Below are positions 50,790 through 57,637 of a stretch of DNA of 58,298 bases, piece by piece. A model generated the notes under the pieces. That model was given only the letters and a program-made list of their open reading frames with translations, did not search any database and had not been told where the DNA came from. The first letter of the stretch is position 1; each line of letters begins with the position of its first letter. The stretch is from positions 1-58,298 of the forward strand of contig DATMTS010000033.1 in NCBI GenBank assembly GCA_035564555.1, read 5' to 3'. A program made the position numbers and the translations under genes. The DNA is from DATMTS01 sp035564555. GTDB lineage: Bacteria; Actinomycetota; Actinomycetes; Actinomycetales; Microbacteriaceae.

Positions 50790-51229
50790 CGACCGTATTC
50801 GACGCGATCATCCGCCAGGAGATCGCGGCACAAGTCGTGTGGGAAGACGCGATGTGCATGGCCTTTCTCGATGATCATCCACATACCGATGGGCACACCC
50901 TCGTGATTCCGCTCCGTGAGGTCGCTCGCTGGACAGACCTGACCGATGCGGAGAGTGCGCATCTGTTCTGGGTCGCCAAGCAGATCGGCCGGGCGCAACT
51001 TCAGGCATTCCACGCTGATCGCATCGGACTGGTCGTGGCTGGATACCACGTCGACCACGTGCACGTCCACGTGTTCCCGACCAGCGATGCGTCCCAGCTC
51101 GACTTCAGCACGCTGCCGGAGCCGCCCCTTTCCAGCACACTGGAGGTAGACGGGGATCGGCTGCGGCACGCACTGCGGCGGCGCGGATTCGGCATCCACG
51201 TTCCGCCGGCCCCGGAGTTCTTGCCATGA
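50786..51229 (+). CDS. HIT-family nucleotide hydrolase/transferase
   Basis: A 147-residue protein with the histidine triad in YHVDHVHVHVFPTSD (residues 91-95), plus the N-terminal strand VWEDAMCMAFLDDHPHTDGH typical of Hint/Fhit-like proteins. Such enzymes cleave nucleoside phosphoramidates or dinucleoside polyphosphates. ATGA overlaps at both ends place it firmly between the dynamin-like and unknown genes. Confidence 0.9.
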   Translation: MTTVFDAIIRQEIAAQVVWEDAMCMAFLDDHPHTDGHTLVIPLREVARWTDLTDAESAHLFWVAKQIGRAQLQAFHADRIGLVVAGYHVDHVHVHVFPTSDASQLDFSTLPEPPLSSTLEVDGDRLRHALRRRGFGIHVPPAPEFLP

Positions 51230-51657
51230 GTTCCGCAAGCGAACAGCCGATCACCGGATCGGACGCGATCTACATGGGCCGACCGTATTGGCTGCCACCG
51301 ATAGGCCGGGGGAACGGGCTGGATGCCCGTTTCTGGTCACAGATCGCGCAAGTGCCGCAGGCGATGACCGGTCCGCTGCTGTCGAACCTGCGTGCCGGCG
51401 GCATCCCCGGCTGGGTGTCGGCCGTGCACCCGTTCGGGGAGCCGCACCCCGACGACCCGGAACTGCCGTACGACGTCTGGATCGCCACATCCAATTTCGA
51501 CTCGGGTGAGGAGGTTGTGATGCGCTACTTGAATTCCGTTGGGGATGCCACCCGGTCTTCGCTCGAACGGTCGCCGCAGAGCAGCGAACTCACGCTCGGC
51601 TCATCGCCTCGACGGCACCGTCGATTGGGCCATCGAACACGACGACACCTCTTCTGA
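51226..51657 (+). CDS. Unknown protein, third gene of the dynamin operon
   Basis: A 143-residue protein, coupled to the HIT gene by a 4-base ATGA overlap. The first 105 residues look like a folded domain (YMGRPYWLPPIGRGNGLDAR, GWVSAVHPFGEPHPDDPELP, YDVWIATSNFDSGEEVVMRY). The last 25 or so are Arg/Ser-rich and coded antisense to the ABC gene (68-base overlap), so the natural C-terminus may have been replaced at a junction. No family recognised. Confidence 0.7.
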   Translation: MSSASEQPITGSDAIYMGRPYWLPPIGRGNGLDARFWSQIAQVPQAMTGPLLSNLRAGGIPGWVSAVHPFGEPHPDDPELPYDVWIATSNFDSGEEVVMRYLNSVGDATRSSLERSPQSSELTLGSSPRRHRRLGHRTRRHLF

Positions 51658-52363
51658 GCACGACGCCGCGCGTACAGAGTTCAAGAACCTCGCTCGTACT
51701 GTGACTGACGATGACCATGGTGCAGCCCGAGGCGCTCATCGACCGGATGCGGTCGCGACACTTCTGCCGGAACGGCGGGTCGCCGACCGCGAGAACCTCG
51801 TCGACGAGCATCACGTCGAGCGGAACGTGGATCGCGACCGCGAACGCCAGTCGGAGGTACATGCCGGACGAGTAGCGCTTCACATCGTTGTCGATGAACG
51901 GCCCGATATCCGCAAACGCCACAATCTCGTCGAAGACGGCGTCGATCTCCGACTTCTGCATACCGAGGATCGCCGCGTTCAGGTAGACGTTCTCGCGTCC
52001 CGTCAAATCTGGGTGGAAGCCCGCGCCGACCTCGATCAGACCGGCGAGCCTGCCGCGCACGAGCACCTCTCCGGCGTCCGGGCTCAGCACCCCGGAGATC
52101 AACTTCAGTAACGTTGACTTGCCGGAACCGTTCAGCCCGAGGATCGCAACGGACTCGCCGTCCTCGACCGTGACGCTGACGCCCTTCAACGCGTCGAAGC
52201 GACGGCCGGTCTGCTGGCGTTTGACTCGCGCGACGAATGCCTCCTTCATCGAATGAGCGGTGCGGAGCTGAAACGTCTTGGTCACGTCGTTGACGATCAC
52301 GCGGGGTGGTGGGATTGTGCCTGCGCCGGACGCCGTATCGCCGCCGACGTTCGGTTCACTCAT
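51590..52363 (-). CDS. Polysaccharide/teichoic-acid export ABC ATPase (TagH/Wzt type), without a permease
   Basis: A 257-residue ATPase: Walker A ILGLNGSGKSTLLKL, Q-region GLIEVGAGFHPDLTGRENVY, signature-like RYSSGMYLRLAFAVA and Walker B VMLVDEVLAVGD, with H-loop IVSHS. The GxGFHPDLTGRENVY and short C-terminus are characteristic of Wzt/TagH export ATPases. The partner permease gene is not adjacent; flanking genes are unrelated. It may pair with a permease elsewhere. Confidence 0.9.
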   Translation of the reverse strand: MSEPNVGGDTASGAGTIPPPRVIVNDVTKTFQLRTAHSMKEAFVARVKRQQTGRRFDALKGVSVTVEDGESVAILGLNGSGKSTLLKLISGVLSPDAGEVLVRGRLAGLIEVGAGFHPDLTGRENVYLNAAILGMQKSEIDAVFDEIVAFADIGPFIDNDVKRYSSGMYLRLAFAVAIHVPLDVMLVDEVLAVGDPPFRQKCRDRIRSMSASGCTMVIVSHSTSEVLELCTRGVVLRRGVVVFDGPIDGAVEAMSRA

Positions 52364-52382
52364 GGTCCTATCCGAATCGAGT

Positions 52383-52979
52383 TCAGACCGATCTGGGCTG
52401 CGGGTCGGGCTTCTGATCCGTTGCGAGCACCGACCAGCCGTCGGCGCCGCGCACGAGATCGTTCCAGCTCCCCGTCGGCGTCTCCACCGTTGTCCTCGAC
52501 GGATCGATGGAGGTGATCAACGGTCTGATCACCGCGTCGTGACTGACGATGACGATGTCTCCGCCGGCCGACTCTTCCAGCATGTCGTCGAGGGCCGGGC
52601 GCGCTCGCGCGAGTACATCGTCGACCGGCTCGACACCGGGTGCGGCGTCGACCGAACCCCACTCGGCGATCACGTCGGCCTTGCGCTCACCGGTCCACGG
52701 GCCATAGTCACGATCATTGAATCGGTCGTCCGTCGTCGCAAACACTCCAGCGGCCTCGGCGATGATCCGCGCGGTGTGTGCGGCCCGATCGAGCGGGCTG
52801 GAGAAAACGTAGGCAGGGCGCAGCGCGGCGATTACGGATGCCACGGCGCGGGCCTCCGCGACGCCGACATCGTCCAGCGGCGGGTCGGCGAGTCCACGCA
52901 GCCGGCCGTCGGCGTTGAGCGCGGTGCGGCCATGCCGCACCAGATACACGTGACGAGGCTCGGTTCGGGCATCGGTCAT
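52383..52979 (-). CDS. Histidine phosphatase family protein
   Basis: A 198-residue phosphatase with YLVRHGRTALNADGRLRG (catalytic His), VFSSPLDRAAHTARIIAEAA, NDRDYGPWTGERK and the second His in IVIVSHDAVIRPL. Substrate unknown. The ATG overlaps the preceding gene's stop by 4 bases. Confidence 0.9.
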   Translation of the reverse strand: MTDARTEPRHVYLVRHGRTALNADGRLRGLADPPLDDVGVAEARAVASVIAALRPAYVFSSPLDRAAHTARIIAEAAGVFATTDDRFNDRDYGPWTGERKADVIAEWGSVDAAPGVEPVDDVLARARPALDDMLEESAGGDIVIVSHDAVIRPLITSIDPSRTTVETPTGSWNDLVRGADGWSVLATDQKPDPQPRSV

Positions 52980-53344
52980 GACGTGCTCCCTTCATCCTGT
53001 GGTGTGTTCCGAGGCCGCAACGTCTCGGCCGCGACTTCTGCCGAACGATACGGCCCGTGCGGGTGCACCGGCGGCAGTGGCACGGCGATCCAGCGTTCCG
53101 GAACCGCCCACGGGTACTCCCGACGCACCCGGCCGGTGTGTCGACCGTCGCAGGTTACGATCTGGATGACCGTGGACGGGGGCCACAGCGGCACCCGTGC
53201 GATTCCCCTCGTGTCGCGCAGTGTCTCGAGGGCCTCCTGCTCGAGCACGGTCAGCTTGGCCCGCACCAACCAGAGTTCAGCATCGTGCAGCACCGCGGCC
53301 TCATCGGAGGAGGTTCCATCGGAGAAGACGTCGCCGAGCGCCAT
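52976..53344 (-). CDS. Unknown 122-residue protein of the minus-strand operon
   Basis: Begins ALGDVFSDGTSSDEAAVLHD, with a central segment LRDTRGIARVPLWPPSTVIQ and a Pro/His-rich part. No family recognised. It ends in a 4-base overlap with the phosphatase gene and starts 4 bases after the EttA-type gene's stop, so it is part of that compact operon. Confidence 0.65.
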   Translation of the reverse strand: MALGDVFSDGTSSDEAAVLHDAELWLVRAKLTVLEQEALETLRDTRGIARVPLWPPSTVIQIVTCDGRHTGRVRREYPWAVPERWIAVPLPPVHPHGPYRSAEVAAETLRPRNTPQDEGSTS

Positions 53345-53348
53345 GATC

Positions 53349-55031
53349 TCAGTCCCTCGTCAGCCGGCGATATGTGACCCGGCGCGGACGCGCGGCGTCC
53401 GGACCGAGTCGCGCGGCGCGATTCGCCTCGTAGTCGGCGAAATTGCCTTCGAACCAATACCATGCGCCTGGGGCGTCATCGGTTCCCTCCCACGCGAGGA
53501 TGTGCGTGGCGACCCGATCGAGGAACCACCGGTCATGCGCCGTCACAACGACGCAACCCGGAAAGGCGAGCAGCGCGTTCTCCAGCGACGCGAGCGTCTC
53601 GGTGTCGAGGTCGTTCGTCGGCTCGTCGAGCAAGAGCACGTTTCCGCCCTGCTTCAGCGTGAGCGCGAGATTCAGGCGATTGCGCTCCCCGCCGGAGAAC
53701 AGGCGCACCGGCTTCTGCTGCTCCGCCCCCTTGAACCCGAAGGCGGCGATGTAGGCGCGAGACGGGATCTCCACGTGGCCGACCGTGATCACGCTCTGCC
53801 CGTCCGAGACAACCTCCCAGGCGTTGCGATCCGATTCCATGCCGACCCGGGCCTGGTCGACGTAAGAGATGCGGACCGACTCGCCGACCGTGATCGTTCC
53901 GGAGTCCGGTTGCTCGTGCCCCGTGATCATCTCGAACAGCGTCGTCTTCCCGACCCCGTTCGGACCGAGCACCCCGACGATTCCATTGCGGGGAAGAGAG
54001 AACGAGAGGTCCTCGATCAGCACGCGATCCCCGAACCCCTTGCCGACCGCATCCGCCTCGATCACCAGTGAACCCAACCGCGGACCGGGAGGGATCTGGA
54101 TCTCCTCGAAATCGAGCCGCCGGGTCTGCTCCGCCGCCGCGGCCATCTCCTCGTAGCGGCCCAGCCGGGCAGCCGACTTGGCCTGTCTCCCCTTCGCGCC
54201 CGCCCGCACCCAGTCCAACTCGTCCTGCATCAGACGTTGCCGCTTCGCATCCTTCTTGCCCTCGACGGCGAAGCGTGCCTGTTTGGCGGCGAGGTAGGTC
54301 TCGTAGTTGCCCTCGTACGGGTACGCATGGCCGCGGTCCAGCTCCAGGATCCAGCCCGCCACATTGTTCAGGAAGTAGCGATCGTGCGTGACGGCGATGA
54401 CCGTGCCTGGATACGCCTGCAGATGTTGTTCGAGCCACGCGACCGAGTCGGCGTCCAGGTGATTGGTCGGCTCGTCCAGCAGGAGCAGGTCGGGCTGTTG
54501 CAGCAGCAGTCGGCAGAGCGCGACCCGGCGGCGCTCACCCCCGGAGAGGCTCGCAACCTCGGCGTCTGGCGGTGGGCAACGCAGTGCATCCATCGCCTGC
54601 TCCAGCCGAGCATCCAGGTCCCAGGCGTCGCGCCGGTCGAGCTCGTGCTGCAGCGTGCCCATCGTCTCGAGCAACTCGTCGGAGAAGTCGTCGGCGAGCC
54701 GGGCAGCGATCTCGTTGAACCGGCGAAGCAGCTCCTTCGTTTCGGCCACGCCCTCTTCGACGTTGTCGAGCACGGTCGAGGTGTCATCGAGCTCCGGCTC
54801 CTGCAACAGGATGCCGATGGTGGTGCCGGGAGCGGCCATGGCCTCACCCGCTGTCGGCCTCTCGAGCTGGGCGATCACCTTCAGCGTCGTCGATTTGCCG
54901 GACCCGTTCGGCCCGACGACACCGATCTTCGCACCGGGCAGGAAGGTCAGCGAGACGTCGTCCAGAATTACCTTATTGCCCTTTGCGACGCGCACCCGAT
55001 CGAGTCGGAAGCACCAGCCGGTTGCCATCAT
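53349..55031 (-). CDS. ettA: EttA-type ABC-F protein (possible paralogue)
   Basis: A 560-residue ABC-F protein with two ATPase domains: Walker A VVGPNGSGKSTTLK and VLGPNGVGKTTLFE, signatures LSGGERRRVALCRLL and FSGGERNRLNLALTL, Walker B LLLLDEPTNHLDAD and VLLLDEPTNDLDTE. The inter-domain linker with YPYEGNYETYLAAKQARF and RAGAKGRQAKSAARLGRYEE is EttA-like; EttA gates translation on the ribosomal E site by energy status. The N-terminus (ATGWCFRLDRVRVAKGNKVI) departs from the usual MAEFIYTMxxVRKxH, which suggests a second copy. ATGA overlap with the gene upstream. Confidence 0.85.
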   Translation of the reverse strand: MMATGWCFRLDRVRVAKGNKVILDDVSLTFLPGAKIGVVGPNGSGKSTTLKVIAQLERPTAGEAMAAPGTTIGILLQEPELDDTSTVLDNVEEGVAETKELLRRFNEIAARLADDFSDELLETMGTLQHELDRRDAWDLDARLEQAMDALRCPPPDAEVASLSGGERRRVALCRLLLQQPDLLLLDEPTNHLDADSVAWLEQHLQAYPGTVIAVTHDRYFLNNVAGWILELDRGHAYPYEGNYETYLAAKQARFAVEGKKDAKRQRLMQDELDWVRAGAKGRQAKSAARLGRYEEMAAAAEQTRRLDFEEIQIPPGPRLGSLVIEADAVGKGFGDRVLIEDLSFSLPRNGIVGVLGPNGVGKTTLFEMITGHEQPDSGTITVGESVRISYVDQARVGMESDRNAWEVVSDGQSVITVGHVEIPSRAYIAAFGFKGAEQQKPVRLFSGGERNRLNLALTLKQGGNVLLLDEPTNDLDTETLASLENALLAFPGCVVVTAHDRWFLDRVATHILAWEGTDDAPGAWYWFEGNFADYEANRAARLGPDAARPRRVTYRRLTRD

Positions 55032-55699
55032 TCCTCGCTCTCGGCGCGTTGACGCAGCCTCGCCTGAATCTGGTTCACAAGGCTCTCGGCCTGCTGTCCT
55101 TGCAGAGGGAATAGCGGGCGGCGTGGCTGTCGCATGAGAAAGACGAACGAGTGCGCGCTGCCTCCGGCGTCGACGACAAATGAGACTGCTTGAAAGGTGC
55201 GGCGACCGGTGTTGATCACAGCACATTGCACGGCGGCAATGTCGGCCGACGCGATGGTGAGCACGGGCTGCGTCGGCGCCGCACCTTGCCAGATGTTGAT
55301 CCCTCGTTCATTCACTGCGCAGCCGAACCACGACCGCAATTGAACGTGTGCACCGAGTGTGCGGGCCGAATCGCGTGTGGAACTCACAGTCGTTCCCGCA
55401 AAGAGGAGCACATCGGGTTGTCGTTCCATGATCACGGCATTACGGCGCTGCCCACGGCGCCACAGGATCCAGGCGGGAATACCGATTGCAATCACAAGCG
55501 CAATCAGCACGGCAGCAACGTCGAGAAGCAGGGAGGCAGCGTCCCCGTGGCCGCCTTGACCGTTCGTGAAGTCGAGCGACCCGCTCGTGACACGAAGCGC
55601 CACGAAAGCGGCCGCGCAAACGACGATGATGGCTGAAGCGCCACTCCCTCTCCAACGTCGCCGACGGGGGCCCGATCGGGAGTTCTCTGTTCCAGTCAT
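55028..55699 (-). CDS. Two-helix membrane protein of unknown function
   Basis: A 223-residue protein: basic N-terminus (SGPRRRRWRG), helix ASAIIVVCAAAFVALRV, short loop, helix LLLDVAAVLIALVIAIGIPA, then a cytoplasmic beta-rich domain (VLTIASADIAAVQCAVINTG) and a basic tail. GGAGG precedes the ATG. Overlaps the EttA-type gene by 4 bases. Confidence 0.72.
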   Translation of the reverse strand: MTGTENSRSGPRRRRWRGSGASAIIVVCAAAFVALRVTSGSLDFTNGQGGHGDAASLLLDVAAVLIALVIAIGIPAWILWRRGQRRNAVIMERQPDVLLFAGTTVSSTRDSARTLGAHVQLRSWFGCAVNERGINIWQGAAPTQPVLTIASADIAAVQCAVINTGRRTFQAVSFVVDAGGSAHSFVFLMRQPRRPLFPLQGQQAESLVNQIQARLRQRAESEE

Positions 55700-56049
55700 C
55701 CTGGCCTCCTTGGAGTCCGACGTCGGGGTGTGGAGCTACCTGCCGTGCGATCAGCGACTGTCAGGCGCGGAGAATGCTTCCCGATCTGAAGGATGGGGAG
55801 CCTTTCGTCTGCGCCAAGATGGGCATGCATGGGAGGAGCCAGGCGAGGCATCGCGATTGCCGTCACGACGACTGATCTTCCGAACCTGGTGATCGCCCTG
55901 AGCGACGTCACCTTGGCTGTCCGGCTCGGGTCGAGGCCACCAATCATCTCCCCGGCCGGGAGCGTCGGTAAGCCGTGGCCGAAAGTCGCCTTGCGGCCGT
56001 TGACAGCCAGCGACCGATAGAACCTAACGTGCCGCACAATCAGAGCCAT
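55696..56049 (-). CDS. Possible 117-residue protein heading the operon
   Basis: Starts at ATG 56049 behind AGAGGTGGGG and ends in a 4-base ATGA overlap with the next gene, the same coupling seen twice downstream. The sequence (VRHVRFYRSLAVNGRKATFG, HGLPTLPAGEMIGG) shows no family and ends in an Arg/Pro-rich tail. The overlap supports it; the composition does not. Confidence 0.4.
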   Translation of the reverse strand: MALIVRHVRFYRSLAVNGRKATFGHGLPTLPAGEMIGGLDPSRTAKVTSLRAITRFGRSVVVTAIAMPRLAPPMHAHLGADERLPILQIGKHSPRLTVADRTAGSSTPRRRTPRRPG

Positions 56050-56321
56050 AGCCCTATCCCCACCTCTCCACGCGCACTCTCACGCTGTCCAAGGTAGGGA
56101 CCGTTGGCGGATATATCCGCGGTGAATGGTGAGCCCCTCCACCATTAGTTCTGACTTCACGGTACCGCACAATCGGCGAATTCCGGTCTACGCGGATGCC
56201 AGTCGCGGCCGCACCAACGGTATCGATAGGCTGAACTCGGGCGATGGAACCCGCCTGAACGAGATTCGTTCAAACCGCATGCGTGCTGATGGTGCCTGCC
56301 GTGTATGACTACCGGAGGTGC
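56050..56321. other. Gene-free stretch before the DUF211 gene
   Basis: I see no coding frame. It holds a 14-base palindrome at 56107-56120 and the GGAGG site of the DUF211 gene at the end. Together with the doubtful frame at 55696-56049 the gene-poor stretch is about 620 bases. Confidence 0.7.
56107..56120. promoter_or_regulatory. 14-base perfect palindrome
   Basis: GCGGATATATCCGC, in a gene-free region about 200 bases before the DUF211 gene. A dimeric regulator site is plausible. Confidence 0.45.
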
Positions 56322-56612
56322 ATGCCTGTGCCCATCAGACGACTCGCGCTCGATGTCGACAAGGTCGTCGATCGACCGGACATGATCACACTCGCGACAG
56401 CGCTCGAAGCAGTGGCCGGCGTCGACGCAGTGAACGTCACAGTAACCGAGATCGATGTCGAGACCATCGGCACGGACATCACGATCGAAGGCGAAGACAT
56501 CGACACGGACGCACTATTCGCCGCGATCGAATCGGTCGGTGCCGTGCTGCACAGCATCGACGAGGTGGTCGCGGGCTCGCGGACGATCGAACGCGTGGCG
56601 CGGGTGCGGTAG
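56322..56612 (+). CDS. DUF211 (MTH889-like) protein
   Basis: A 96-residue ferredoxin-like-fold protein: PIRRLALDVDKVVDRPDMIT, GVDAVNVTVTEIDVETIGTD, DALFAAIESVGAVLHSIDEV. Matches the MTH889 family, whose archaeal members bind calcium-like ions in oligomers. GGAGG sits 5 bases before the ATG. It is 5 bases before the VIT1/CCC1-like gene, so the pair may act in metal handling. Confidence 0.85.
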   Translation: MPVPIRRLALDVDKVVDRPDMITLATALEAVAGVDAVNVTVTEIDVETIGTDITIEGEDIDTDALFAAIESVGAVLHSIDEVVAGSRTIERVARVR

Positions 56613-56617
56613 CGCGG

Positions 56618-57169
56618 ATGGACCACCGCTCGATCGCACGGGCGATCCCGCTGCTTCCGCTCGTCCTAGGTGTAACCGACGGCATCCTGAACGCCTTGAC
56701 GCTCTCCGCGGGTGCGATCATTCGTGGCGCCGATGACGGCGGGGGCATCACGGTTATGCTCGCCTTGCGTGTCGGCACGGCCGCACTGGTGACATCGGCC
56801 TTCACGATGTTTGTCGCCGACTACGCGGAGAGACGATCGAGCCTCGTGCGCGCGTCGCGTCAGCTGAACATGACCGAGCCCGGACGGCTCGCGGCCACGC
56901 AGCTCGGCAGGCAGGCGTTCCGAGAATCCGCGGTAGCCATGACGGTCGCCGCCGGCGCGAGCCTTGCCGGCGCGGCGCTGCCGCTCCTCATCGGCGCCGT
57001 GCCGCTCGTGCCGTCCTGGACGGTGTTGGCATTGGCCATCGGGGCACTCGGAGTGCTCGGGTGGGCGCTCGGCGGCCTACTGTCGGCCCACCGGCTGCGC
57101 TGGGCCATCGGCATGCTGGCGGGCGGAGGCGTCGTCACTGTCATCGGTGTGTGGCTGCAGATCACCTGA
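56618..57169 (+). CDS. VIT1/CCC1-like membrane transporter (short form)
   Basis: A 183-residue membrane protein with about five helices. The N-terminal part LPLVLGVTDGILNALTLSAG matches the vacuolar iron transporter family's first helix with its conserved Asp-Gly, and FTMFVADYAERRSSLVRASR the following metal-site region. Shorter than typical members, which have a cytosolic metal-binding insert. Iron or manganese export is a reasonable guess. Confidence 0.78.
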   Translation: MDHRSIARAIPLLPLVLGVTDGILNALTLSAGAIIRGADDGGGITVMLALRVGTAALVTSAFTMFVADYAERRSSLVRASRQLNMTEPGRLAATQLGRQAFRESAVAMTVAAGASLAGAALPLLIGAVPLVPSWTVLALAIGALGVLGWALGGLLSAHRLRWAIGMLAGGGVVTVIGVWLQIT

Positions 57170-57288
57170 ACATTCGCCGTGCCATTCGATCGCTTCTCGT
57201 TCTCAGGGTTCTCTGGCAGACTGAAAATACAAGGAACGAGCGGTGGTGGGACTCACCGCAATTCAACCTCGGCTCGCCGACAACGGTC

Positions 57289-57324
57289 CCTATCTGCACC
57301 ACGGTTCGTGGTGTCTGAGATAGG
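57289..57324. promoter_or_regulatory. Long imperfect inverted repeat upstream of the catalase operon
   Basis: CCTATCT-g-CACCACG-GTT-CGTGGTG-tctg-AGATAGG: two 7-bp stems in register with a small internal bulge. Either an operator or a leader hairpin, 98 bases before the small gene that precedes catalase. Confidence 0.55.
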
Positions 57325-57421
57325 AGCGTTCGATGTCGCAATCTGCCGGCCAGGGTCCGAATCGAGTCCTTGTCGTCGCGCGTTGTGGTCTGGACTGCTC
57401 CCTCGAAGGGAAGGAAGTTCC

Positions 57422-57637
57422 ATGACAAACGATCGTGCACGTCAGGCGCCTGCACTGGACCGGCAACAGAAGTCGATGGGGAACGTCGCGGAGGAGGAAG
57501 CGCTCGAGCGCGGTCCAGCGGACGGTTTGGATTCGCTGCAGACCGCGATGGGATCGGCGGCGCAGAGCGTGGTTGCTGATCACGCCCATACTCACGCATC
57601 ACGACACGGCGAGGCGGGAAAGGTGCGCGAATCGTGA
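57422..57637 (+). CDS. Small unknown protein coupled to catalase
   Basis: A 71-residue polar protein (TNDRARQAPALDRQQKSMGN, LQTAMGSAAQSVVADHAHTH), probably flexible, with a His cluster near the end. A purine-rich GAAGGGAAGGAAG precedes the ATG. Its stop overlaps the catalase GTG by 4 bases. No family recognised. Confidence 0.65.
   Translation: MTNDRARQAPALDRQQKSMGNVAEEEALERGPADGLDSLQTAMGSAAQSVVADHAHTHASRHGEAGKVRES

Noticed and set aside
55793..56020. Plus-strand 75-codon frame in the gene-poor region
   Set aside because: No ribosome site, no coupling to neighbours, and it is opposite a slightly better supported minus-strand frame.
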